The position numbers and the translations under genes were made by a program. From Streptomyces sp. P3 (GTDB lineage Bacteria; Actinomycetota; Actinomycetes; Streptomycetales; Streptomycetaceae): a DNA stretch of 64,000 nucleotides. Within the stretch, counting starts at the first letter, position 1; each line of letters begins with the position of its first letter. The stretch covers positions 310,001 through 374,000 of the forward strand of contig NZ_CP028369.1 in assembly GCF_003032475.1 (NCBI RefSeq). Reading direction: 5' to 3'. Positions 35,557 to 47,093 of the stretch are shown piece by piece. A model generated the notes under the pieces. It did not search any database. It saw only the letters and a program-made list of their open reading frames with translations, and was not told where the DNA came from.

Positions 35557-37107
35557 TCAGCCCATGAACTTCTTGAACTCGTCCGGCAGCTCGAAGTCCT
35601 GGGCGCCCTGCTGCGGCAGCCCGAGCGCGTTGCCGCCCTGGGCCTGGGCCTCGCGACGCTGGGCCGCCTCCAGCTCCTGCTGCTTGCGCTTCATCGGGTT
35701 GCCGGAGCGCTGCTTGCCCTTGGCCTGCTTCGGCTGCTTCTTCTGCCGGCCCGCGCCGCCACCCATGCCCGGCATCCCCGGCATCCCCGGCATTCCGCCG
35801 CCCTGGGCCATCCGGGACATCATCTTGCGGGCCTCGAAGAACCGCTCGACCAGCCCCTTCACGGCGCTGACCTCGACGCCGGAACCCTTGGCGATACGGG
35901 CGCGGCGTGAGCCGTTGATGATCGTCGGGTCCTGGCGCTCGCCCGGGGTCATCGACTTGATGATCGCGGCGGTGCGGTCGACGTCGCGCTCGTCGAGGTT
36001 GGCGATCTGGTCCTTGATCTGGCCCATGCCGGGCAGCATGCCGAGCAGCTTGGAGATGCTGCCCATCTTCCTGACCTGCTCCATCTGGGCCAGGAAGTCG
36101 TCCAGGGTGAAGTCCTGGCCCTTCTTGGACGCCAGCTTGGAGGCCATTTTCTCGGCCTCTTCCTGACTGAACGTCTTCTCCGCCTGCTCGATCAGGGTGA
36201 GCAGGTCACCCATGTCGAGGATGCGGGAGGCCATCCGGTCGGGGTGGAAGGCGTCGAACTCGTCGAGCTTCTCCCCGTTCGACGCGAACATGATCGGCTT
36301 GCCGGTCACCGAGGCGATCGACAGGGCCGCACCGCCGCGGGCGTCGCCGTCGAGCTTGGACAGCACGACGCCGTCGAAGCCGACACCGTCACGGAAGGCC
36401 TCGGCGGTGTTGACGGCGTCCTGGCCGATCATCGCGTCGACGACGAAGAGGATCTCGTCGGGCGAGACGGCGTCGCGGATGTCCGCGGCCTGCTGCATCA
36501 GCTCGGCGTCGATGCCGAGACGGCCGGCGGTGTCGACGACGACGATGTCGTGGACCTTGGCCTTCGCGAACTCGATGGAGTCCTTGGCGACCTGGACCGG
36601 GTCGCCCACCCCGTTGCCGGGCTGCGGGGCGTAGACGGCCACCCCGGCACGCTCGGCGACGACGCTGAGCTGGTTGACGGCGTTGGGGCGCTGGAGGTCG
36701 CAGGCGACGAGCAGCGGCGAGTGGCCCTGCTCCTTCAGCCAGCGGCCGAGCTTGCCCGCGAGGGTGGTCTTACCGGCGCCCTGGAGGCCGGCCAGCATGA
36801 TCACCGTGGGCGGCTGCTTGGCGAAGCGCAGGCGGCGGGTCTCACCGCCGAGGATCGTGACGAGCTCGTCGTTGACGATCTTCAGGACCTGCTGGGCGGG
36901 GTTGAGGGCCTTGGAGACCTCGGCGCCGAGGGCGCGCTCCTTGACGTTCTTGATGAACGTGCGGACGACCGGCAGGGCCACGTCCGCCTCGAGGAGGGCG
37001 ATGCGGATCTCGCGCGCCGTGGCGTCGATGTCCGCTTCGCTCAGGCGCCCCTTGCCGCGCAAGTTCTTGAAGGTCGCTGATAGGCGATCGGAGAGAGTAT
37101 CGAACAC
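35557..37107 (-). CDS. ffh: Signal recognition particle protein Ffh
   Basis: 516 residues from the GTG at 37105-37107. The N domain begins FDTLSDRLSATFKNLRGKGR. The GTPase has GLQGAGKTTLAGKLG, DTAGRLGID and LSKLDGDARGGAAL. The Met-rich M domain (VRKMGSISKLLGMLPGMGQI; RRARIAKGSGVEVS) binds 4.5S RNA and signal sequences. The end has a GMPGMPGMPGMGGG repeat and a basic tail. With ftsY at 44.6 kb it targets proteins to the membrane. Confidence 0.96.
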   Translation of the reverse strand: MFDTLSDRLSATFKNLRGKGRLSEADIDATAREIRIALLEADVALPVVRTFIKNVKERALGAEVSKALNPAQQVLKIVNDELVTILGGETRRLRFAKQPPTVIMLAGLQGAGKTTLAGKLGRWLKEQGHSPLLVACDLQRPNAVNQLSVVAERAGVAVYAPQPGNGVGDPVQVAKDSIEFAKAKVHDIVVVDTAGRLGIDAELMQQAADIRDAVSPDEILFVVDAMIGQDAVNTAEAFRDGVGFDGVVLSKLDGDARGGAALSIASVTGKPIMFASNGEKLDEFDAFHPDRMASRILDMGDLLTLIEQAEKTFSQEEAEKMASKLASKKGQDFTLDDFLAQMEQVRKMGSISKLLGMLPGMGQIKDQIANLDERDVDRTAAIIKSMTPGERQDPTIINGSRRARIAKGSGVEVSAVKGLVERFFEARKMMSRMAQGGGMPGMPGMPGMGGGAGRQKKQPKQAKGKQRSGNPMKRKQQELEAAQRREAQAQGGNALGLPQQGAQDFELPDEFKKFMG

Positions 37108-37227
37108 GGCGGCGTCGGTCCTCGGTGTCGGGGGCGGTCTGAGCGTCTTCCAGAGTATCCGGCCGCGCAAGACATTCGTCCCCGCCTGCTGTATTCAGCG
37201 GACGGGGACGGGCCGCGCGGCGCGCGA

Positions 37228-39684
37228 TCACGCCCGCAGCGTCTCCTCCAGCTTCCGGGCGACGGCGACGGCCTCGTCGCCCGGCAGGGGCGCGCCGTCC
37301 GTTCCGGTGACGTAGAAGGCGTCCACGGCGTTCGCGCCGAGAGTGGAGACGTGCATGCTGCGCACCCGCAGGCCCTCGTCCTCCAGCGCCCGGCCGATGC
37401 GGAACAGCAGCCCCGGCGCGTCCTGGGCGCGCACCTCGATGACGGTGGCGTGCCGGGAGGCCGCGGAGGCCACCGCCACGCGCGGCGGCGGGGCGACCAC
37501 GCCGCGCCTGCGCGGGTAGGCGGCGTCGCGTTCCGCGAGCCGTCCGGCGATGTCCAGCGAGCCGTCGAGGGCCCGTACGAGGTCGGCGCGCAGCCGGGCC
37601 GCCTGGGGCAGCGAGCCGTACTCGGCGGCGACCCGCCAGTTCAGCAGCAGGACCGAGCCGTCCACGCCGTCAGGGAGGTCCTGGGCGCGCAGTTCGGCGG
37701 TGCGTACGGTCAGCCGGTGCACGGCGAGGACGCCGGCCACCGCGGGCAGCACACCCTCCTGGTCGGGCACGGCGATGAGCAGCTCCACGCCGAGCGGCTC
37801 GGGGTCGCCGGCCGGCTGCTCCCCCGCGGTCTCGGCGGGCGTCTCGGTCTGCGCGCGCAGCGCCAGCACCGGGCTGCCGGTGGCGACCGCCTCGATGGCG
37901 AGGCGTTCCTGCTCGGCGGTGGGCGCGGTGGCGTCCGGCTCCTCCGGTTCGTTGCCGGCGAGCACCGCCGCAACCCGCTTGACCAGGTCCGCCACGAGCG
38001 AACCCCGCCAGGACGACCAGGCGGCGGGCCCGGTGGCCAGCGCGTCCGCCTCGGTGAGGGCGTGCAGCAGTTCCAGCGTGCCCTGCGAGCCGACCGCGTC
38101 GGCGACCGCGCGCACGGTGGCCGGGTCCTCCAGGTCGCGCCGGGTGGCGGTGTCGATCAGCAGCAGGTGGTGGCGGACGAGGGCGGCCAGCACGTTCACG
38201 TCGGCACGGTCGAAGCCGATGCGGGCGGCCACGTCCTTGGCGATGATCTCGCCGGCCACCGAGTGGTCGCCGGGCCAGCCCTTGCCGATGTCGTGCAGCA
38301 GCGCGGCGACCAGCAGGAGGTCGGGCCGGTGGACGCGGCGGGTGAACTCGGAGGCGCGCACGGCGGTCTCGATGAGGTGCCGGTCGACGGTCCAGATGTG
38401 CACGGCGTTGCGCTGCGGCCGGCAGCGGACCCGCTCCCAGTCGGGCAGCAGCTGGGTGATCAGCCCCTCGGCCTCCAGCGCCTCCCAGACCTCGATGGTC
38501 GGCTGACCGGAGCCGAGCAGGGTGACCAGCTGCTCGCGGGCCTCGGCGGGCCACGGCGTGGGCAGCGGGCGCACGGTGGCGGCGAGGCGGCGGACCGCGT
38601 GCAGGGACAGCGGCAGGCCGGCCTGCGCGGCGGCGGCCGCGGCGCGCAGCGGGAGCACGGGGTCGCGTTCGGGGCGGGCGGCGCGGGCGAGCACCACCTC
38701 GCCGTCCTGTTCGACGACCCCTTCGGCCAGCGGAGACCGCTCGGGCGCGGGCTTGCCGCCCCCCAACATCGCGCGCAGCCGGGGCCGCACGGCGCGCGAG
38801 CGCAGGACGCGCCCGACCTCGCGCCAGGTGACGTCGCTCGCGTACGAGATGACGCGCGCCGCCTCGTACACCTGCCGCAGCAGGGCGTCGGCGTCCAGCA
38901 GGTCCAGTTCGGCGGCCACCTGGTCCTGCTCCTGGAGGGCGAGGCGGTCGGTGGCGCGGCCGGTGGCCAGGTGCAGGGCGTCGCGTACGTCGAGGAGCCG
39001 GCGGCGGGCGTCGTCGAGGCCCTCGCGGGGGGCGTCCGCCAGCCAGGAGGCGGCGACGGCGCGCAGCGCGGTGGCGTCCCGCAGTCCGCCGCGCGCCTCC
39101 TTCAGGTCGGGTTCCAGCAGGTACTGCAGTTCGCCCTGGCGCTCGGCACGCTCGGCGCACAGTTCCTGGAGTTCGGGCAGACGCCTGGGCGCCTGGTTGC
39201 GCCAGTCGGCGAGGACGGACGTCCGCAGTCCGGCGGTGAGGCCGAGGTCGCCGGCGAGGTGGCGGGCGTCCAGCAGGCCGAGCTGGACCTTGAGGTCCTC
39301 GCCGGCGGTCCTGCGGGCCTCCGCCGGGGTGCGGACGGAGTGGTCGAGGGCGAGGCCGAGGTCCCAGATCGGGTACCAGAGGCGGTCGGCGAGGGCGGCG
39401 ACGGTCCTGCTGTCCGCGCCGTCGTGCAGCAGCAGGAGGTCGAGGTCGCTGCGCGGGGAGAGTTCGCCCCGGCCGTAGCCGCCGACGGCGACCAGGGACA
39501 CGCCCTTCAGTTCCTCCGTGCCGGCCGTGAAGAGCCCGGTCAGCCAGTCGTCGGTCAGTTCGGCGAGGGCGGCACGGCGCGGCGGCCCGGACCGCGCCTC
39601 CTCGGTGAGGAGGCGCAGCCGGGCCGCCGCGTAGCCGCTGGGTCCCGAGTCCTCTGCATCCTTGCGCACGTCCGTACTCGTCAC
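37228..39684 (-). CDS. glnD: PII protein uridylyl/adenylyltransferase GlnD
   Basis: 818 residues with the full GlnD architecture. The nucleotidyltransferase site is GGYGRGELSPRSDLDLLLLH. The HD hydrolase domain has LLLVAALLHDIGKGWPGDHS. Two ACT domains form the C-terminus (VLPAVAGVLAVHRLTVRTAE; DAPGLLFRIGRALEDEGLRV). In Streptomyces the enzyme adenylylates rather than uridylylates the PII protein GlnK in response to nitrogen status. The GTG at 39684 lies 26 nt after glnK. It ends the amtB-glnK-glnD operon. Confidence 0.95.
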   Translation of the reverse strand: MTSTDVRKDAEDSGPSGYAAARLRLLTEEARSGPPRRAALAELTDDWLTGLFTAGTEELKGVSLVAVGGYGRGELSPRSDLDLLLLHDGADSRTVAALADRLWYPIWDLGLALDHSVRTPAEARRTAGEDLKVQLGLLDARHLAGDLGLTAGLRTSVLADWRNQAPRRLPELQELCAERAERQGELQYLLEPDLKEARGGLRDATALRAVAASWLADAPREGLDDARRRLLDVRDALHLATGRATDRLALQEQDQVAAELDLLDADALLRQVYEAARVISYASDVTWREVGRVLRSRAVRPRLRAMLGGGKPAPERSPLAEGVVEQDGEVVLARAARPERDPVLPLRAAAAAAQAGLPLSLHAVRRLAATVRPLPTPWPAEAREQLVTLLGSGQPTIEVWEALEAEGLITQLLPDWERVRCRPQRNAVHIWTVDRHLIETAVRASEFTRRVHRPDLLLVAALLHDIGKGWPGDHSVAGEIIAKDVAARIGFDRADVNVLAALVRHHLLLIDTATRRDLEDPATVRAVADAVGSQGTLELLHALTEADALATGPAAWSSWRGSLVADLVKRVAAVLAGNEPEEPDATAPTAEQERLAIEAVATGSPVLALRAQTETPAETAGEQPAGDPEPLGVELLIAVPDQEGVLPAVAGVLAVHRLTVRTAELRAQDLPDGVDGSVLLLNWRVAAEYGSLPQAARLRADLVRALDGSLDIAGRLAERDAAYPRRRGVVAPPPRVAVASAASRHATVIEVRAQDAPGLLFRIGRALEDEGLRVRSMHVSTLGANAVDAFYVTGTDGAPLPGDEAVAVARKLEETLRA

Positions 39685-39710
39685 CCAGCGACTCCTGTTC
39701 TCTTCTGCCG

Positions 39711-41459
<1,749 letters not shown>

Positions 41460-41540
41460 TTATGCGCCATGAGATTCGCGCAGCGCCGTTTCGGCGGAGG
41501 CCCCTCGTTGTTTCGCCGCGGTGACGAAGGCGCTCTGTGC

Positions 41541-41557
41541 GTTACGCCTCGGTGAAC
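41541..41557 (-). promoter_or_regulatory. Candidate GlnR half-site pair upstream of amtB
   Basis: GTTAC (41541-41545), six bases, then GTGAAC (41552-41557) resembles the GlnR box gTnAc-n6-GaAAc, about 155 nt ahead of the amtB start. The second half is imperfect. The expectation of GlnR control comes from other Streptomyces. Confidence 0.3.
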
Positions 41558-41748
41558 TGGCTGATGTTCGACGAGCGGATCGTTATGGTGGCGCAACCTT
41601 CACTGAAGGAGGGAAACCGGCCGCGGCCGGCCTTCCGATGACCTGGCATGGGGGAGCCGAGTCGGGCAGTTCGGGAGGACCGGCCGCGGCCGGGGTTCTG
41701 GGGTTTCGCCCGGTGGACCGCTGTCGGCGGCCGGGCGGGCGGGGTGGA

Positions 41749-43233
41749 TCAGACCGCTTCGGCCGTCTCCGGCAGCTCGACGGTGAGCCGCTCGGTCAGG
41801 TCCACGACCTCGGAGAGTTCCCCGAAATCGCGTACGGCGCTGTCGACCGTCTTTCGGATACGAGTGTTGACGCGCTCGGAGCGCACTTTCTTGGCCTCCT
41901 TCATGGCCTGCGTGGCGAGAACCGTGCTCTGCTCGGGCTCGCGCTGCAGCAGGTGCACAGTGGCCATGCCGATCAGGTTCAGCACATAGGAGCGCTGGTG
42001 GTCGCCGTCGCCGGCGAACAGTTCGACGGCCCGCCGCATCAGCGGCTCGGCGAGCGAGGCGTAGGCGGGGCTGCGGCCTGCGACATAGGCGAGGTCGCGG
42101 AAGGAGTGGCTGTTCTCCCCGTAGAGCTCGGCCTCGGAGAAGAAGCGGATCCAGTCCGGGTCCGGCTCGTCCCACTCGTCGGTCTCGGCGAAGGTGTCCT
42201 CGGCCATCCGGACGGCGCGCTTGCACCGGCCGGGCTGGCCCATGTTGGCGTAGGCGCGGGCCTCCATCGCATACAGCATGGACTGGGTGCGCGGGCCGGC
42301 GCAGTCCCGGCTGCCGTACTGGGCGAGGTGGATCAGCTCCAGCGCGTCCTCCGGCCGGCCCAGGTGGATCATCTGGCGGCTCATGCTCGACAGCACGTAG
42401 CTGCCGAGCGGCCGGTCGCCGGCCTCCTTCGCCGCGTGCAGGGCCAGGACGAAGTACTTCTGGGCGGTCGGCTGGAGCCCCACGTCGTAGCTCATCCAGC
42501 CGGCCAGCTCGGCCAGCTCGGCGGCGACCTTGAAGAGCCTGCGCGAGGTGGACTCGGGCTGGGGCTCCTGGAGCAGGTCGGTCACCTCGTGCAGCTGCCC
42601 GACGACCGCCTTGCGGCGCAGACCGCCGCCGCACTGGGCGTCCCACTGCCGGAACATCACGGTGGTGGACTCCAGCAGGTCCAGCTCGGGCCGGGAGAGC
42701 CGGCCGCGGGCCCGGCTGGTCGGCACCGACTCCGGCTCCTCTACCGGGGCGGACGGCGAGGGGACCAGCCAGCGCTGCATCGGCTCGATCAGGGACGGCC
42801 CCGCGCACAGGGCCAGCGACGTCCCGAGGAAGCCGCGGCGCGCCAGCATCAGGTCGCTGCGCGAGAACTCGCTGAGCTGGGCCACCGTCTGGGGGGCCGT
42901 CCACGGCAGGTCGACGCCGGTCGCGGAGGGCACCTGCCGGGCCGCGCGCAGTCCGAGGTCCTCGACCGAGACGACGCAGCCGAACCGCTCGGAGAACAGC
43001 TCGGAGAGGATCCTGGGGATGGGCTCGCGGGGGTTCTCGCCGTCCAGCCAGCGGCGCACGCGCGAGGTGTCGGTGGAGATGTGGTTGGCGCCCAACTGGC
43101 GTGCTCGGCGGTTGACTTGACGTGCGAGTTCGCCCTTCGACCAGCCGCTCCGCACGAACCACGAGGTGAGCAGCTCGTTCGGGCGCCTGTCCGCACCCGC
43201 AGCGTTGTTCCCGCTTCCGCCGTTGCCGCTCAC
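41749..43233 (-). CDS. nsdA: NsdA, negative regulator of differentiation and antibiotic production
   Basis: 494 residues from the GTG at 43231-43233. The first 80 residues are a helix-turn-helix-like segment (SWFVRSGWSKGELARQVNRR; NHISTDTSRVRRWLDGENP). The remainder is alpha-helical with TPR-like repeats (RPEDALELIHLAQYGSRDCA; YAMEARAYANMGQPGRCKRA). It matches, from memory, S. coelicolor NsdA, whose loss raises sporulation and antibiotic output. A start 15 codons further upstream is open but weaker. It lies between amtB and the prim-pol-like gene, which is divergent. Confidence 0.93.
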   Translation of the reverse strand: MSGNGGSGNNAAGADRRPNELLTSWFVRSGWSKGELARQVNRRARQLGANHISTDTSRVRRWLDGENPREPIPRILSELFSERFGCVVSVEDLGLRAARQVPSATGVDLPWTAPQTVAQLSEFSRSDLMLARRGFLGTSLALCAGPSLIEPMQRWLVPSPSAPVEEPESVPTSRARGRLSRPELDLLESTTVMFRQWDAQCGGGLRRKAVVGQLHEVTDLLQEPQPESTSRRLFKVAAELAELAGWMSYDVGLQPTAQKYFVLALHAAKEAGDRPLGSYVLSSMSRQMIHLGRPEDALELIHLAQYGSRDCAGPRTQSMLYAMEARAYANMGQPGRCKRAVRMAEDTFAETDEWDEPDPDWIRFFSEAELYGENSHSFRDLAYVAGRSPAYASLAEPLMRRAVELFAGDGDHQRSYVLNLIGMATVHLLQREPEQSTVLATQAMKEAKKVRSERVNTRIRKTVDSAVRDFGELSEVVDLTERLTVELPETAEAV

Positions 43234-43681
43234 TGGAACGCCCCCATCCCTGAGACCACTTGTCACTGAGTGCGCCAAGCCTTATCAGAATGCCGGTAAA
43301 TAGGTCCCGCCGTACGACACTTGTCACCCTTCGAACGGAAACCCGACTTGCCTCCGGCATACCCACGAGCACAACCGTCCACCGGACCCGCCTACTCAAA
43401 GTAATCCCGCGATCACGGTCCCAGCCACGGCGATCCAGGAAACGCCACCATTCGCCACCCCTTCGAATGAACTCCCGGTGACCTGTACGCGATTCACTTG
43501 ACAGAGAACCGCCAGGGGTGAGCGGAGCGAAGCACTCAGGGGCGCGCGGAGCCGAGCCCACCACCTGTGACACTCCCGGGCGCTGCCTGGATCGGGCGAC
43601 CCCGGGGAAAGCGGAAGCACACAGAGTCACAGTGCTCGACCGCTGCGTAACCGGCGGCGCGCAGGACCCGTTGGAGGGGGC
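43234..43681. other. Divergent regulatory region nsdA / prim-pol-like gene
   Basis: 448 nt without a gene, comparatively AT-rich. On the minus strand GTGACA (43322-43327) and TATTTA (43297-43302) with a 19-nt spacer could be the nsdA promoter. On the plus strand a TTGACA lies at 43498-43503 without a good -10. GGAGGGGGC precedes the ATG at 43682. Confidence 0.5.
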
Positions 43682-44371
43682 ATGGGCTTCACGATCGGCG
43701 GCATTCGCGAGATCCGCTCCGGCGCGCGCAGGCGCGGTCGCTCCTCCGAGTGCACCGCCGTCGCCGAGTTCACGGGACTGTGGGGCTGGGACGCGGTGCC
43801 CGGCGCGCGGGCCGCGGCCGGCGTCTGCTCCTGCGGACGCCCCGGGTGCCGCGAACCCGGGGCACACCCCCTGGAGTTCGCCCCGCGCGTTCCGGCCGGC
43901 GCCACCCTCGACGACGTGGGCAGGACATGGGGCGGGTTCCCGGGCGCTGCGGTGATGCTGCCCGTCGGACGCGCGTTCGACGTGCTCGACGTCCCCGAGC
44001 CCGCCGGGCGGCGCGCCCTGGTCCGCCTCGAGCGCATGGGCCTGCCCCTGGGCCCGGTCATCGCCACGCCCGAGGGCCGCACCCAGTTCTTCGTCGCTCC
44101 CGGCGCCGCAGCCGAGCTGACGGACCTGCTCTACCGGATGGGCTGGGACGACCCGGCCGCTCTCGACCTGCGCGGTCTCGGCCCCGGCACGTTCATCACG
44201 GCCCCGCCCTCCGACCGCGGCGGCCTCGGCCCGGTGCGCTGGCTGCGCCCGCCCGCCCTGGACTCGGCGACCCGCCCACCGGAGGCCCGGCTGCTGCTGG
44301 GGACACTGGCGTACCTGGCCCACCGGTCACGCGCCCAGGGCCAGCGGGAGACCCTCGGCCGTACCGCCTGA
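43682..44371 (+). CDS. Stand-alone bifunctional primase/polymerase (prim-pol) N-terminal-like protein
   Basis: 229 residues resembling the AEP prim-pol N-terminal domain found in mobile-element primases: FTGLWGWDAVPGARAAAGVC, a CxCx-type zinc-like segment (CSCGRPGCREPGAHPLEF), VMLPVGRAFDVLDVPEPAG and GTFITAPPSDRGGLGPVRWL. There is no helicase domain, and the place of the catalytic Asp pair reads FDVLDV, so enzymatic activity is doubtful. Such stand-alone proteins are widespread in Streptomyces chromosomes. The ATG has GGAGG ahead. It ends at a strong terminator. Confidence 0.75.
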   Translation: MGFTIGGIREIRSGARRRGRSSECTAVAEFTGLWGWDAVPGARAAAGVCSCGRPGCREPGAHPLEFAPRVPAGATLDDVGRTWGGFPGAAVMLPVGRAFDVLDVPEPAGRRALVRLERMGLPLGPVIATPEGRTQFFVAPGAAAELTDLLYRMGWDDPAALDLRGLGPGTFITAPPSDRGGLGPVRWLRPPALDSATRPPEARLLLGTLAYLAHRSRAQGQRETLGRTA

Positions 44372-44461
44372 CGCATGCCGAGGGGCCCGCCCGACGCCTC
44401 GCGGAACCGCTGGCGCCACGGGAGCGGCCCTCCCCCGCAGGAACCCGGTGACGTACACAGC

Positions 44462-44500
44462 GAAGCGCCCGCTCCGACTGCACCTCGGAGCGGGCGCTTC
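44462..44500. terminator. Bidirectional terminator between prim-pol-like gene and ftsY
   Basis: GAAGCGCCCGCTCCGA (44462-44477) pairs perfectly with TCGGAGCGGGCGCTTC (44485-44500) over 16 bp, with a 7-nt loop and TTCC next to it. It lies between convergent genes. Confidence 0.88.
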
Positions 44501-44579
44501 TTCCGTGCCCCGGCGTGCCTCCCGGCACACCCTCTGCACTGCACGACCTCGCGGTACGCGGCCTCGCGATATCGGCCGG

Positions 44580-45794
44580 TCAGTCCCCGATAAGGGCGTC
44601 AACGAAGGCCTCCGGCTCGAACGGCGCGAGGTCGTCCGCCCCCTCGCCCAGTCCGACCAGCTTGACCGGGACGCCCAGCTCGCGCTGGACCGCGACCACG
44701 ATGCCGCCCTTCGCCGTGCCGTCCAGTTTGGTCAGCACGATGCCGGTGATGTCGACGACCTCGGCGAAGACCCGGGCCTGGACGAGCCCGTTCTGCCCGG
44801 TGGTGGCGTCGAGCACGAGCAGCACCTCGTCCAGCGGGGCGTGCTTCTCGACCACCCGCTTGACCTTGCCGAGTTCGTCCATCAGACCGGTCTTGGTGTG
44901 GAGACGGCCGGCGGTGTCGATGAGGACGACGTCGACGCCCATCTCCTTGCCCTCCTTCACCGCGTCGAACGCGACGGAGGCGGGGTCGCCGGCCTCGGGA
45001 CCGCGCACGGTGTGCGCGCCGACCCGCTCGCCCCAGGTCTGGAGCTGATCGGCGGCGGCCGCGCGGAAGGTGTCGGCGGCGCCCAGGACGACGGAGCGCC
45101 CGTCGGCGACGAGCACGCGCGCGAGCTTGCCGGTGGTGGTGGTCTTGCCGGTGCCGTTGACGCCGACGACCATCACGATGCCCGGCTTGCGGTCCTCGGG
45201 CTCGGTCTTCACGGTGCGGTCGACCTCGGTGCCGACCAGCTTGAGCAGCTCCTCGCGCAGCAGCGCGCGCAGCTCCTCAGGGGTGCGGGTACCGAGCACC
45301 CGCACGCGCTCGCGCAGCCGTTCGACCAGTTCCTGGGTGGGGGCCACGCCGACGTCGGCGGTGAGCAGCGTGTCCTCGATCTCCTCCCAGGTGTCGTCGT
45401 CGAGGTGCTCACGCGAGAGCAGCGTGAGGAGCCCCTTGCCCAGGGCGTTCTGGGAGCGGGAGAGGCGGGCGCGCAGGCGCACCAGCCGGCCCTCGGTGGG
45501 CTCCGGGATCTCGAGTTCGGGAACCTCGAGAGGGGGGACGACGGGGGGCTCCTCGACGGCGGTACCGGTCGAGCCGCCGTCGGGAAGATCCACCTCCTCG
45601 ATCGTGCGGCGCGGTTCGTCGCGCGGCGTCTCGGCCTCGTCGCCGACGTGCGGTTCGGCCGGAGGGGCGGTGATGTCGGGCGCTGCGGGAGGCGGCGGAG
45701 GCAGCGGCTTCTTCCGCCGGCTGCCGACGACCAGCCCGCCGAGCACTGCGAGCACGACCACGGCGATGACTACAGCAAGGATGACGGTTTCCAT
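44580..45794 (-). CDS. ftsY: Signal recognition particle receptor FtsY
   Basis: 404 residues. An N-terminal hydrophobic segment (VILAVVIAVVVLAVLGGLVV) anchors it in the membrane, followed by an acidic, Pro-rich A domain to about residue 105. The NG GTPase has GVNGTGKTTTTGKLARVL, VLIDTAGRLHTKTGLMDEL and VLTKLDGTAKGGIVVAV. It receives the ribosome-SRP complex. The N-terminal anchor is an actinobacterial feature not found in E. coli. It is convergent with the prim-pol-like gene and divergent from the LLM oxidoreductase. Confidence 0.95.
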   Translation of the reverse strand: METVILAVVIAVVVLAVLGGLVVGSRRKKPLPPPPPAAPDITAPPAEPHVGDEAETPRDEPRRTIEEVDLPDGGSTGTAVEEPPVVPPLEVPELEIPEPTEGRLVRLRARLSRSQNALGKGLLTLLSREHLDDDTWEEIEDTLLTADVGVAPTQELVERLRERVRVLGTRTPEELRALLREELLKLVGTEVDRTVKTEPEDRKPGIVMVVGVNGTGKTTTTGKLARVLVADGRSVVLGAADTFRAAAADQLQTWGERVGAHTVRGPEAGDPASVAFDAVKEGKEMGVDVVLIDTAGRLHTKTGLMDELGKVKRVVEKHAPLDEVLLVLDATTGQNGLVQARVFAEVVDITGIVLTKLDGTAKGGIVVAVQRELGVPVKLVGLGEGADDLAPFEPEAFVDALIGD

Positions 45795-46010
45795 AACGGG
45801 TCCAGTATGCGTGACCCCTCCCGACCGGGGCTGGCGGCGGCCCGGCCGCGCGTCGGGCCGCCCTCGCCCTCCCTCGTCCGGCCTCGCCCTGCGGGACGGT
45901 GGGCACGAGGGGGCGGTTCCCGGCCGGTGCTCACAGCCGGGCCGTCCGGTCCATGGTTTTCTGACACCTCGTCAGCTACGGTCCCCCACATCCGCCGAAG
46001 GGGGTCCCCC

Positions 46011-46982
46011 ATGCCCGTCACCGTCGTCCGATTCAACCTCGTCGCCCCCGGTGCGACCCCCGCCGAGCTGGGCGTCCGCTACCGGGCGGCGCTGGAGATG
46101 GCCGCATACGCGGACCGGCACGGGGTCACCCTCGTACAGACCGAGGAGCATCACGGCGTCGAGAACAACTGGCTGCCCTCGCCCTTCGTCTTCGCGGGCG
46201 CGGTGCTCGGGGCGACGCGCCGGCTGGCGGTGACCGTCTCGGCCGTCATCGGACCGCTGCACGATCCGCTGCGGCTGGCCGAGGACATCGCGGTGCTGGA
46301 TCTGCTGAGCGGCGGGCGGCTGGTCACGGTCGCCGGGATCGGCTACCGGCCGGAGGAGTACGCCCGGGCCGGAGTGGACTGGAAGCGGCGGGGGCTGCTC
46401 CAGGACGAGCTGCTGGAGACCGTGCTGAAGGCCTGGACCGGCGAGGAGTTCACCTACCGGGGGCGCACGGTACGGGTCACTCCCCGCCCGGCGACCGATC
46501 CGCACCCGCTGCTGCTGGTGGGCGGATCGTCGAAGGCCGCCGCCCGCCGGGCCGCCCGGCTCGGGCTGCCGTTCTTCCCCAGCGCCCATCTGCCGGAGCT
46601 GGAGGCGTACTACAAGGAGCGGCTGGCGGAGTACGGAACGGAAGGCTGGACGATGATGCCGGGCGCCGAGACGCCCCTGCTGCATGTCGCCGAGGATCCG
46701 GACCGGGCGTGGGCGGAGTACGGCCGGCGCTTCCTGCACGAGGCGCGGACCTATGCGTCCTGGCAGTCGGGCGGGATCCGTTCGGCGGTGAAGTCGGGGG
46801 CGACGACGGTGGCGGAGCTGCGGGAGGAGGGCGTCTACCGCATCCTCACGCCGGACGCGTGCGTGGCTCAGGGGCTCGACAACCTCGTCCTGCATCCGCT
46901 GGCGGGCGGGATGCCGGTGGAGGAGGGGTGGCGCAGCCTGCGGCTGTTCTGCGAAGGCGTGCTGCCCCGGCTCGGCGGGTGA
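46011..46982 (+). CDS. LLM-class flavin-dependent oxidoreductase
   Basis: 323 residues with the luciferase-like TIM barrel pattern: TLVQTEEHHGVENNWLPSPF, then VSAVIGPLHDPLRLAEDIAV, DLLSGGRLVTVAGIGYRPEEY, PLLLVGGSSKAAARRAARLG. In Actinobacteria many of these use coenzyme F420 rather than FMN; the cofactor cannot be settled here. The ATG at 46011 is the natural domain start. It is divergent from ftsY and convergent with glcP, with a terminator that overlaps its last codons. Confidence 0.88.
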   Translation: MPVTVVRFNLVAPGATPAELGVRYRAALEMAAYADRHGVTLVQTEEHHGVENNWLPSPFVFAGAVLGATRRLAVTVSAVIGPLHDPLRLAEDIAVLDLLSGGRLVTVAGIGYRPEEYARAGVDWKRRGLLQDELLETVLKAWTGEEFTYRGRTVRVTPRPATDPHPLLLVGGSSKAAARRAARLGLPFFPSAHLPELEAYYKERLAEYGTEGWTMMPGAETPLLHVAEDPDRAWAEYGRRFLHEARTYASWQSGGIRSAVKSGATTVAELREEGVYRILTPDACVAQGLDNLVLHPLAGGMPVEEGWRSLRLFCEGVLPRLGG

Positions 46983-46993
46983 GCCGGGGCAGC
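46961..46993 (+). terminator. Hairpin overlapping the LLM oxidoreductase stop codon
   Basis: GCTGCCCCGGCTC (46961-46973) pairs with GAGCCGGGGCAGC (46981-46993) over 13 bp. The stop TGA (46980-46982) lies at the foot of the second arm. It can serve the convergent genes. Confidence 0.75.
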
Positions 46994-47093
46994 GCGTCCT
47001 TCGGGTGGCGAGGAGCGGGCAGCGGGAACCGGGCCCGGCTCCTCGAGATCGGGCGCCCTGGTCCCGCAGCCCCCGCAGCCCCCGCAGGGAGCC

